This document shows, piece after piece, positions 34,088 through 41,288 of a stretch of 47,853 nucleotides of DNA. The position numbers were made by a program, and so were the translations under genes. The DNA is from JAAYZK01 sp964535025 (GTDB taxonomy: Bacteria; Planctomycetota; Phycisphaerae; SM23-33; FEN-1343), in contig CAZHRW010000201.1 of NCBI GenBank assembly GCA_964535025.1, positions 1-47,853 on the forward strand, written 5' to 3'. The stretch's first letter is position 1; each line of letters begins with the position of its first letter. A model generated the notes under the pieces. The model did no database searches and was not told the DNA's origin. It saw only the letters and a list, made by a program, of their open reading frames with translations.

Positions 34088-34987
34088 CTACGTCGCCGCG
34101 GCGCCGGCGAACGTCTCGACGGGCACGTCGCCCAGGGCGTCGCGGAGACGGCAGGCCAGGGCGTTGAGGCTCTCGGCGGGCAGGGGCGCGACGTTGGACT
34201 CGGCCGGCGGGCGGGCGATGGTGTAGAGCTGGACGCCCTTGAGCCGGCCACCGGCGGCGAGCAGGTGTCGCAGGCGGGCGATGTACAGCTCGATCTCCGT
34301 CCGGCCGGGCGGGTCGCCGTCCATCAGGAAAAAGCAGCTTTGAATGACCACGGGCATCTGCCTCGCCAGCCACTCGATGTTCTCGACGATCCGCTTGAAC
34401 GGGACGGACGTGCGGTTGACCTTGACGAAATGCTCGGCCGAGCCGGCGTCGAGCTTGGCCCAGACCTCTCCGTCGCAGGCCTGGAGGATCGGCAGGGCCT
34501 TGCGGAAGGCCTGGGTGTGGAACCGCGAGGCGTTGGAGATGACCACCAGCTTGGCGCCCTTCAGGCCGTGTCGTGCCATGGCGTCGGCGGCGATCTGGAC
34601 CATGTCGGCGAAAGCGCGGAACGCCGTGGGCTCCCCGTCGCCGCTGAAGGCGATGTCGTTGACCCGCCGCATCGCGGGCGGGACGTCGGCGAACTGGGGA
34701 TCCCGCCAGATCTCCCCGGCGGCGGCCCACGCGCACATGGCGTTGAGCTCCCGGATCAGCGTCGCGAGGTCCACGCGGTCGGCCACCGGCTCGACGCTGC
34801 GGTCGACCTGGCAGTAGACGCAGTTGAACGTGCACACCTTCGTCGGGCTGAGGTTCACGCCGATACTCAACCCCCTCGCCCGCCTGGAGATCACGGGATA
34901 CACGTACCGGTTGTCCCGCCACACGCGGCTGTGGTCGGTCATGTGGCGATCGCCGGCGGCGTCGGGGGTCGGTGTGTTTTCACTCAT
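34088..34987 (-). CDS. radical SAM protein of the TYW1/COG0731-like group
   Basis: 299 aa from ATG 34987 (an alternative ATG lies at 34942). The cluster motif is CTFNCVYCQVDR, a CxxxCxxC [4Fe-4S] signature inside NLSPTKVCTFNCVYC, characteristic of the COG0731 group of radical SAM enzymes related to TYW1; the GDGEPT segment and a TIM-barrel pattern follow. No partner gene for wybutosine synthesis is expected in bacteria, so the substrate is unknown. Divergent from mntA. Confidence 0.88.
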   Translation of the reverse strand: MSENTPTPDAAGDRHMTDHSRVWRDNRYVYPVISRRARGLSIGVNLSPTKVCTFNCVYCQVDRSVEPVADRVDLATLIRELNAMCAWAAAGEIWRDPQFADVPPAMRRVNDIAFSGDGEPTAFRAFADMVQIAADAMARHGLKGAKLVVISNASRFHTQAFRKALPILQACDGEVWAKLDAGSAEHFVKVNRTSVPFKRIVENIEWLARQMPVVIQSCFFLMDGDPPGRTEIELYIARLRHLLAAGGRLKGVQLYTIARPPAESNVAPLPAESLNALACRLRDALGDVPVETFAGAAAT

Positions 34988-35065
34988 CCGGACCATTCTA
35001 TCGGCAATACGGTCGGGAAGGGACCGTCGGTTCGGGATAGGGGTACGAAGCCGGCCGTTTTGGCG

Positions 35066-35096
35066 TTGACACGGGCAGCCGTTTCGAGCAAACAAT
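35066..35096 (+). promoter_or_regulatory. possible promoter of mntA
   Basis: Perfect -35 TTGACA (35066-35071), 19-bp spacer, AACAAT (35091-35096). The long spacer weakens the call. A small CCTTC/GAAGG hairpin precedes the ribosome-binding site GGAGAG. Confidence 0.4.
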
Positions 35097-35161
35097 AGCA
35101 GTAGCGTGCACCCTTCGGTGAAGGCCGCGCAGGCCTCGCACGTTGCCTGGAGAGACCAGAC

Positions 35162-35452
35162 ATGAAACGCCAGGAAGCGCTTGACATACTCGCTTCGCAT
35201 GCGGCCGAACTTCGCGGCCACGCCGTGGCGTCGCTGTCGCTGTTTGGCTCGGTCGCCAGGGATGAGGCGACCGACGTCAGTGACGTGGATCTGCTCGTCG
35301 AGTTCGACAGAGAGGTTGGGTTATTCGAGTTCGCGCGGCTTCGGCGTTATCTCGCGGATCTGCTGGGATGCCGGGCCGACCTGGTGACGCTCGATGCCCT
35401 GCGGCCTGAGATGCGAGAACGGATTCTTCGGGAGGCTGTCCGTGCCGCCTAG
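35162..35452 (+). CDS. MntA-like minimal nucleotidyltransferase (antitoxin)
   Basis: 96 aa. Nucleotidyltransferase core GSVARDEATDVSDVDLLVEF, where the Gly-Ser and the D-x-D catalytic pair match the MNT family; the acidic residues needed for metal binding are present. In MntA-HepT systems this enzyme AMPylates the HEPN toxin HepT. A GGAGAG site precedes the start. Here the toxin gene is only a 16-codon remnant (see 35442-35492), so the antitoxin is orphaned. Lower GC than neighbours. Confidence 0.85.
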   Translation: MKRQEALDILASHAAELRGHAVASLSLFGSVARDEATDVSDVDLLVEFDREVGLFEFARLRRYLADLLGCRADLVTLDALRPEMRERILREAVRAA

Positions 35453-35492
35453 GGAATGGAAAGCCCGGATCGTCGATATCCTGGACCGATGA
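35442..35492 (+). pseudogene. truncated hepT (HEPN toxin) remnant
   Basis: Starting from a GTG inside the last codons of mntA (11-bp overlap), the frame reads VPPREWKARIVDILDR then stop. This resembles the N-terminus of HepT/DUF86 toxins (P-R-D-W..R..DILDAI). The rest of the ~110-aa toxin is gone: the stop codon is immediately followed by the last codon of the convergent URO-D gene. A deletion with loss of toxin is the likely history. Confidence 0.65.
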
Positions 35493-36599
35493 CTACCGCC
35501 ACCGGGTCAGTTCCGCCAGTTGCCCGGTGTAATCGACGAAGTTGTCCCAGGAGATGTCGGACGGCACGCCGTGATCGCAGCCGGGGATGTAGCCGCCGTC
35601 GCGGATGATGGGGGCGAGACGGTCCAGTTCGGCGGCGAGGGTTGCGCCGCCGGCGGCGATAGCCCGCTTGTCGACGCCCATGCGGTAGGCCATCGAGCGG
35701 CCGAAGCGGCGGCGATAGGCGGCCAGGTCGTTGTCGGCGGCGACCTCGATGGGGTCGCAGACGGTGATGCCGGCTTCGATCCACAAGGGGATCAGCTCCC
35801 CGACGAAGCCGTCGCTGTCCATGTCCACCAGCGTGCAGCCCCGGCCGGTGACCACCTCCGTCCACCGCCGCCAGCTCGGCAGGCACCAGCGGCGGGTCAT
35901 GGCGGGGGAGATCATCGCCTTGGCCTTGTAGGCCATGTCCTCCGAGATGAACAGCACGTCGGGAACGACCCGCTCGCACAGCTTCTCCAGCAGCGCGGCG
36001 ACGAACTCGCACCAGAACGCGGCCATGGCGTCGACGAGGTCGGGTGCGTCGAGCATCAGCATGCACAGGCCCTCGAAGCCGCACCATTCCCGCATCTGCC
36101 AGAACGGGCCGCTCACGCTCACCGTCAGCGGCCGGTCGGGCGCGTCGGGCAGCTCGGCGGGCATCCGTGCCGGGTCGTCGGCGTCGTAGCGGGCCTTCAT
36201 CCGCGCCCAGTCGTCGCGGGTCGCCACGGGGCAGCGGAGCCACCGCCGCGTGACGAAATCGATCGCGTGACGCAGGTAGCTGACGTCGTAGTCGTCGGCG
36301 ATCTCGCAGATGTTGCCCTTCCAGTCCTGCACGATCAGGTGCGAGCCGCGATGCTCGAGGACCTTCTCCTCGAACTGGGGGATCATCCGGCTGTTCATCG
36401 CCAGCGGCGCCGGGGCGGCGCCGGCGGCGGTCTCGACGCCGACGGCCTCGCAGACGGCGGCCCACCAGTCGCGGCGGTCGCCCAGGCCCTCGTCGCGCCA
36501 GCGGGCGAGCGTCGACTCCCGCGGCATGCCGGGCATCAGCGGGATGCGATCGGGCTGCTGGAAGCATAGCGTTCGAAGGTAGCGTTCTTTCGGTGTCAT
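35493..36599 (-). CDS. uroporphyrinogen decarboxylase (URO-D) family protein
   Basis: 368 aa. TIM-barrel fold with MTPKERYLRTLCFQQPDRIPLMPG at the start, a pattern common to the many URO-D paralogues of Planctomycetota, and DVLFISEDMAYKAKAMISPAM in the middle. True HemE proteins begin FLRALRGEPVDRTPVWLMRQ-like and keep a conserved Arg/Asp set; those are not clearly kept, so this is more likely a methylcobamide:CoM-type methyltransferase relative or an uncharacterised paralogue than heme synthesis. SD AGGTCC upstream of the ATG. Confidence 0.82.
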   Translation of the reverse strand: MTPKERYLRTLCFQQPDRIPLMPGMPRESTLARWRDEGLGDRRDWWAAVCEAVGVETAAGAAPAPLAMNSRMIPQFEEKVLEHRGSHLIVQDWKGNICEIADDYDVSYLRHAIDFVTRRWLRCPVATRDDWARMKARYDADDPARMPAELPDAPDRPLTVSVSGPFWQMREWCGFEGLCMLMLDAPDLVDAMAAFWCEFVAALLEKLCERVVPDVLFISEDMAYKAKAMISPAMTRRWCLPSWRRWTEVVTGRGCTLVDMDSDGFVGELIPLWIEAGITVCDPIEVAADNDLAAYRRRFGRSMAYRMGVDKRAIAAGGATLAAELDRLAPIIRDGGYIPGCDHGVPSDISWDNFVDYTGQLAELTRWR

Positions 36600-36612
36600 G
36601 GGTCGGACCTCG

Positions 36613-36640
36613 TTGATTTCGCCGCCGGGGCGGCTATGCT
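36613..36640 (+). promoter_or_regulatory. sigma-70-type promoter of gltX
   Basis: TTGATT (36613-36618), 16-bp spacer, TATGCT (36635-36640), about 28 nt before the gltX start when counted from the predicted start point. Divergent from the URO-D gene 13 bp upstream. Confidence 0.6.
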
Positions 36641-36674
36641 ACAGGGTTGCCCGGGTGAACGCACGGAGAATTGC

Positions 36675-38144
36675 ATGGACACGACCCCGCCGATCAAGAC
36701 ACGCTTCGCCCCCTCGCCGACGGGCCACCTGCACATCGGGTCGGCCCGGACGGCTCTGTTCTGCCACCTGCTGGCCCGCGCGACCGGCGGGACGTTCCTG
36801 CTGCGGATCGAGGACACCGACGTCGCCCGCCACGTGGAGGACGCCGTCGAACAGATCATCGAGGACCTCCGCTGGCTGGGGCTGGACTGGGACGAGGGCG
36901 TCGGCGTCGGCGGCCCGCTCGGGCCCTACCGCCAGAGCGAGCGGCGCGACCTCTACAACGAGTACATCAACCGCCTCCTGACCGCCGGGCGGGCCTATTA
37001 CGTCTTCGAGACCGCCGAGGAGCTGCAGGCCATGCGCGAGGCGGCCCAGGCCGACAAGCAGGCGTTTGTCTACCCCCGGCCCGACGTGCTGCCCAGCGGC
37101 GCCGACGCCCGCCGGGCCGCCGACGAAGGCCGTCCCGTCGCCGTGCGGTTCGCCTGCCCGGGCGTGGACGTGACGATCCACGACGAGCTGTTCGGCGACG
37201 TCACCGTCCCGGCCGCCCAGCAGGAGGACTTCATCATCCGCAAGGCCGACGGCGGGCCCACCTACCACCTGGCCAACGTCGTCGACGACGCCCTCATGGG
37301 CGTCAACTTCATCCTTCGCGGGCAGGAGTTCCTCGGCCAGACCTGGCGCCACAAGCTGCTGCGCGAGGCCTTCGGCTTCGACGAGCCCCGGTATGCCCAC
37401 CTGCCGCTCATCCTCGACATGGCCGGCCGCAAGCTCTCCAAGCGGGACGGGGCCGTCGACATCTTCAGCTTCCGCGCCGACGGCTACCTGCCCGAGGCGA
37501 TGGTCAGCTTCATCGCCCTGCTCGGTTGGTCGCCCGGCGGCGAGCGGGAGATCTACGGCCTGGGCGAACTGCGAGCGATGTTCGACGTCGGCCGCCTGGG
37601 CAAGGCCAACGCCAAGTTCGACCGCGACAAGCTGCTGGCCTTCAACACCGACGTCGCGGCCTCGCTGAGCGAAGACCGCCTGCTGGTGGCATTCCGGGAT
37701 TACCTCTCGCTCAACGACACGCCCCTGCCGGCCGACGACGAGGCGGTCTGCCGCCACCTGCTGCGGGCGAACCGGGGCTTCCGCACCTTCGCCGACATCG
37801 TCTACAAGAGCGGCGTCCTGTTCGAGGACGACGACGCGATCGAGTACGACCCCAAGGCGATCAAGAAGGTCCTCGACAAGGCCGACGGGGCCGGCTGGGC
37901 GGTCCTCGCCGAGCTGCGCCCGCGGCTGGCGGAGGGCGACTGGACCGAGGCGGCCCTCGACGAGCTCATCGCCGGCTACTGCCAACAGCACGAGTTGGGC
38001 ATGGGCAAGGTCGCCCAGCCCCTCCGCGTCGCCGTCACCGGCCGCACCGTCTCCCCGGGGCTGACCGACACGCTCACCCTGCTCGGCAGGGACAAGGCGC
38101 TCGCGCGAATCGACCGGTGCCTGGCGCGGCGGCGCAAGGACTGA
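36675..38144 (+). CDS. gltX: glutamyl-tRNA synthetase
   Basis: 489 aa from ATG 36675 (frame opens at 36636, across the promoter). Class I synthetase: FAPSPTGHLHIGSA with the HIGH-type motif at 20-23 and KLSKRDGAV as the KMSKS motif near residue 255; then the anticodon-binding helical domains. Charges tRNA-Glu. Both GltX and GlnS are encoded in the window, so Gln-tRNA can be made directly. Confidence 0.96.
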   Translation: MDTTPPIKTRFAPSPTGHLHIGSARTALFCHLLARATGGTFLLRIEDTDVARHVEDAVEQIIEDLRWLGLDWDEGVGVGGPLGPYRQSERRDLYNEYINRLLTAGRAYYVFETAEELQAMREAAQADKQAFVYPRPDVLPSGADARRAADEGRPVAVRFACPGVDVTIHDELFGDVTVPAAQQEDFIIRKADGGPTYHLANVVDDALMGVNFILRGQEFLGQTWRHKLLREAFGFDEPRYAHLPLILDMAGRKLSKRDGAVDIFSFRADGYLPEAMVSFIALLGWSPGGEREIYGLGELRAMFDVGRLGKANAKFDRDKLLAFNTDVAASLSEDRLLVAFRDYLSLNDTPLPADDEAVCRHLLRANRGFRTFADIVYKSGVLFEDDDAIEYDPKAIKKVLDKADGAGWAVLAELRPRLAEGDWTEAALDELIAGYCQQHELGMGKVAQPLRVAVTGRTVSPGLTDTLTLLGRDKALARIDRCLARRRKD

Positions 38145-38157
38145 AATGCGACAGTGC

Positions 38158-38181
38158 ACGCCCGCCCATGCGGGCGGGCGT
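38158..38181. other. perfect GC-rich hairpin between convergent genes
   Basis: ACGCCCGCCC and GGGCGGGCGT form a 10-bp stem with an ATGC loop, midway between the ends of gltX and the minus-strand sorting-tag gene. No T-run follows on either strand, so a barrier to transcription or an mRNA stabiliser is more likely than an intrinsic terminator. Confidence 0.6.
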
Positions 38182-38202
38182 GACGATGGTGGATCGACCG
38201 GC

Positions 38203-38934
38203 TCAACCGGCGCGGCGACGGCGAACGAGCGGCATCAGGCTGGCCAGGCCCATCAGCCCCAGCGGCAGCGCCGCCGGAACCGGGACGACCGAAACGTCCG
38301 ACACCCCGCGCACCGCCAGGCCGGAGTGCTTGACCGCCTGCGGAATGCCCCAGAACGAGCCCGCCGTGGCGTCGATGTCCTGGAAGCCGTACACCGTGTC
38401 GTAGTACGGCGCGGTTCGCGTCTCGCGGAACGCGAACATCCACACCGGCTCGGTCGAGAACAGCGGATCGTCCTCGGTGCGGGTCCAGTAGCCGGTCAGC
38501 TCGAGGTTCTCGAAGATGCTCCCGGCGAGGTCCGGGGCGGACACGCCCGCGTTGGACGACCCGCCGGCGAAGCCCAGCTCGTCGTAGTACAGGTGCCCCA
38601 GCTCCTGCGTCGCGGCCTGGAAGCCGTAGTACGGGTCGCCGCCCGCGTCGGGCAGCCGCCACTGGGCGTCCGACCAGGTGACGTTGTAGAGCGGGTCGAT
38701 GTTGTAGGTCAGTTGGGCGTTCAGGCCCGCGGCCCAGGCCATCTGGTCGCCCCAGTAGGCGGTCGGATTGGTGTAATCCAGCCAGACCAGGCCGTCGTCG
38801 TTGTCCCAGATCAGGTTGTAGTCCGAGCCGCCGTACGTCGCCGTCCCGATAACCTCCAGGCCGGCGTGTCCCGTCGTCGCGGCCACGGCCACCACCGCGA
38901 CCGCGCCCAGGATACGCATCCATCTCGCACTCAT
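38203..38934 (-). CDS. exported protein with PEP-CTERM-like sorting tag
   Basis: 243 aa from ATG 38934, with a GGAGGAG site; the open frame to 39054 is not used. Signal peptide at 1-25 (ILGAVAVVAVAATTGHA). Residues 30-110 have the Trp/Asp/Tyr-rich pattern of Lcl-type (DUF1566) domains: LIWDNDDGLVWLDYTN, MAWAAGLN and WRLPDAGG. The C-terminus is VPVPAALPLGLMGLASL then RRRR: a Pro-rich motif, a hydrophobic helix and a basic cluster, the three-part PEP-CTERM-like sorting signal processed by exosortases. No exosortase is in the window. Confidence 0.85.
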   Translation of the reverse strand: MSARWMRILGAVAVVAVAATTGHAGLEVIGTATYGGSDYNLIWDNDDGLVWLDYTNPTAYWGDQMAWAAGLNAQLTYNIDPLYNVTWSDAQWRLPDAGGDPYYGFQAATQELGHLYYDELGFAGGSSNAGVSAPDLAGSIFENLELTGYWTRTEDDPLFSTEPVWMFAFRETRTAPYYDTVYGFQDIDATAGSFWGIPQAVKHSGLAVRGVSDVSVVPVPAALPLGLMGLASLMPLVRRRRAG

Positions 38935-39118
38935 CACTCCTCCGCCTTTCTTCGCCGGATCGGGCCGGCGTCCCTCCATCGGTCTTTCGAGGCTGTGACA
39001 GGCCAAGCAACCAGCAGTACTTATCCAGCATACAGCGCCCTGGCAGGGCGTCAAGGTGGAAAATCGTAGCGCGTCTTCGTGTCGGGGACAGGCTCCGAAG
39101 CCAGAGGCGGCGCGGCGG

Positions 39119-39682
39119 CTACCCCAGCGGCGCGCGGCTGAGGACGGTGTACAGCGGCCCGTCGCGTGTCAGTTCGCTGGCGTAGACGACGACCTCGTCG
39201 GCATACTGGGCGTCGAGATCGAACGCGGGCAGCTCGGCGATGGCGCCGCGGAGGGCGGGGACATTGCGCCCGCCCTTGACGCGGCCGAGGGTGAGGTGGG
39301 GCCGGAAACCGCGATGGTCGTTCTTGTAGCCCCGCGCGGCGTAGGCGTTGTTGTAGCTGTCGGCCAGGGCGGTCATCCGCCCGGTGGGGTCGAGGATCTC
39401 TGTCCAGACCATCCGCATGTGCCCGGCCGGGGGGACGCTGAGGACCCGACCGAGGGTGAACTCGAACGCCGCCGTCGACGCCGCCAGCCCGGCCGCGACC
39501 TCGCAGACGCCCGGGAGTTCGGCGTCCTCGACGTCGCCGAGGAACTTGAGCGTCACGTGCAGGTTCTCCCGCCTCGTCCACCGCACCGACGCGCCCGCCG
39601 CCGCCAGGACCTCCTGCACCGCCGCCAGCTCGTCCAGGGCCACATCATCCAGATCCAGCGCCAGAAAGGTTCGCGTCGCCAT
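39119..39682 (-). CDS. thpR: RNA 2',3'-cyclic phosphodiesterase (2'-5' RNA ligase family)
   Basis: 187 aa from ATG 39682. The two HxTx catalytic motifs are visible: HVTLKFLGDV (near residue 43) and HLTLGRVKGG (near residue 130), as in ThpR/LigT. It opens cyclic phosphates or ligates 2'-5' RNA ends. The upstream open frame to 39733 lies in a repeat. Confidence 0.9.
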   Translation of the reverse strand: MATRTFLALDLDDVALDELAAVQEVLAAAGASVRWTRRENLHVTLKFLGDVEDAELPGVCEVAAGLAASTAAFEFTLGRVLSVPPAGHMRMVWTEILDPTGRMTALADSYNNAYAARGYKNDHRGFRPHLTLGRVKGGRNVPALRGAIAELPAFDLDAQYADEVVVYASELTRDGPLYTVLSRAPLG

Positions 39683-39697
39683 GGCTTCCCTTCGGGA

Positions 39698-39745
39698 AGA
39701 AATCCGAAGCACGAAACACGAAATCCGAAACAAATCCTAAACGGC
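39698..39745. repeat. GAAATCCGAA-type repeat
   Basis: Upstream of thpR: GAAATCCGAAGCACGAAAC followed by ACGAAATCCGAAAC, the same family as at 17.6, 17.9, 19.8, 45.1 and 45.5 kb. Short, AT-richer, degenerate direct repeats. Confidence 0.75.
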
Positions 39746-39803
39746 CAACCCAAAAAGCACCAAACGCCCGGGAGCCTTTAGCCCGAGGACCGAAGCCCGC
39801 CGT

Positions 39804-40718
39804 TCACGCTGCGCCGACCCTCATCATCCCCACGAACTCGGCGAACCGCGCGTCGATGTCGGCCCGCGTGATGTGCTTGAGCTTGTCCAGGGAGAAGTCT
39901 TCCAGTTCGAGGCTCGCCACGACGGTCCCGTAGGCCATGCCGGTCAGGAGGGTCGCGGCGTCGGTGGCGTCGGCGTCGGCGATGTAGCCCATCATGGCCC
40001 CGGCGAAGCTGTCGCCGGCGCCGGTGGGGTCGACGACGGTCAGCGACGGATAGGCCGGCAGGACAAAGATCCTCCCGTCGGCCAGCAGGATGCTGCCGTG
40101 CTCGCCCTTCTTGACGACGACGAACCGTCGCACCCTCTGCCGGATCCGATCGGCGGCGAGAATGGTGTTGGGCTCGCCGGTCAGCAGGCGGGCCTCGCTG
40201 TCGTTGAGGATGATCCCGTCGACCCGCGCCAGCAGGGCCGCGAGCGTCTCGGCTTCGTTTTCAATCCACAGGTTCATCGTGTCGGCGACGATGAGCCTGG
40301 GGGCGGTGAGCTGCTCGATGAGCTCCAACTGCAGGGCCGGATGGGTGTTGGCGAGGAAGACGTACGGGCTGTCGCGCAGCGGCTCGGGGATGACCGGCCC
40401 GGCCTCGGCCAGGACGCCGAGCTGGACGTCGAGGGTGTCGCGGTGGTTGATGTCGTCGTGGTAGCGCCCGGACCAGCGAAACGTCGCCGACCCGCGGCGG
40501 ACCTCCAGGCCGCTCGTGTCGATGTTGCCCATCACCTCCAGCGGCGCGAGAAACCCGTCGGGCATGTCCTCGCCCGCGACGGCCACGAACCGCACCGGGG
40601 CGAAAAAGCTCGCCGCCGCCGCGAAATACACCGCCGAACCGCCCAGCACCTCAGCCACCCGCCCGGCGGGGGCCTCGATGGTGTCGATGCCGATACTGCC
40701 TGTCACCAGAACGCTCAT
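39804..40718 (-). CDS. PfkB-family carbohydrate kinase
   Basis: 304 aa. Ribokinase fold with N-terminal VLGGSAVYFAAAASFFAP (substrate-side Gly-Gly motif) and the C-terminal signature VVDPTGAGDSFAGAMMG, whose Asp is the catalytic base. ATP-dependent phosphorylation of a sugar or nucleoside; substrate not predictable. Stands alone between repeats. Confidence 0.92.
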   Translation of the reverse strand: MSVLVTGSIGIDTIEAPAGRVAEVLGGSAVYFAAAASFFAPVRFVAVAGEDMPDGFLAPLEVMGNIDTSGLEVRRGSATFRWSGRYHDDINHRDTLDVQLGVLAEAGPVIPEPLRDSPYVFLANTHPALQLELIEQLTAPRLIVADTMNLWIENEAETLAALLARVDGIILNDSEARLLTGEPNTILAADRIRQRVRRFVVVKKGEHGSILLADGRIFVLPAYPSLTVVDPTGAGDSFAGAMMGYIADADATDAATLLTGMAYGTVVASLELEDFSLDKLKHITRADIDARFAEFVGMMRVGAA

Positions 40719-40816
40719 GAGATTTCCTGATCAGGGGTCGAGAGTTGGGACCTGACCACCCCAGGAATCCGGGATGTCTCTGCCAGGCAGATCGAAAGCC
40801 CCGGATTGCAATCGCA

Positions 40817-40920
40817 AATCCGACCTCAGATGTCAGATCTCAAATCTCAGATCTCAAATCTCAAATCTCAGATCTCAGATCTCAGATTCCAGATTCCAGA
40901 TCTCAAGTCTCAGATCCCAG
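40817..40920. repeat. CTCAAATCTCAGAT tandem repeat
   Basis: About 100 bp of degenerate 8-16 bp tandem units (CTCAGAT/CTCAAAT/CCAGATTC), pyrimidine/purine-biased. The 257-bp gap 40719-40974 holds nothing else. Likely a variable-number repeat. Confidence 0.85.
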
Positions 40921-40974
40921 GTGTTAGTCCCTTGTTTCCTTTCAATGTCCGAGCCCGGACGCCGGGCTTGGCCG

Positions 40975-41184
40975 TCATGGCTTGTTCCTGCCGAGACGGT
41001 ACAGTTCCAGACTCGTACAGACGGCCGCCGTCGACCAGGCCGCCGCGCCCGCCTGCCAGGTGCTCCCGAGCAGCCCGAGGAACACGGCAGTGAACAAACA
41101 CAGCGCCACGACAAACGTCGCCGTGCCCGCCAGCGCCATCCGCCGCCGCCGAGCCCTGGCCTGTTGTCGGGGCAGATCGTCCAT
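40975..41184 (-). CDS. small membrane protein (69 aa)
   Basis: Starts MDDLPRQQARARRRR (basic, cytoplasmic), then a hydrophobic segment ATFVVALCLFTAVFLGLL (about 22-39) and a weaker one around 45-60 (AAAWSTAAVC). GTAGGAT lies upstream as ribosome-binding site. No family recognised; one or two membrane helices. Confidence 0.55.
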   Translation of the reverse strand: MDDLPRQQARARRRRMALAGTATFVVALCLFTAVFLGLLGSTWQAGAAAWSTAAVCTSLELYRLGRNKP

Positions 41185-41288
41185 GCCGCCATCCTACCGG
41201 ACGGCCGCCGCGCTTCAACACCGCGCCCGCGGCGCGTCCGAGCATCGTCACAGTGTACGCCCGCGCCCCTGCGGCTGAAAAGGCGCGG

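Noticed and set aside
40817..40920. Possible CRISPR array
   Set aside because: Units are 8-16 bp, contiguous and degenerate, with no spacers and no cas genes.
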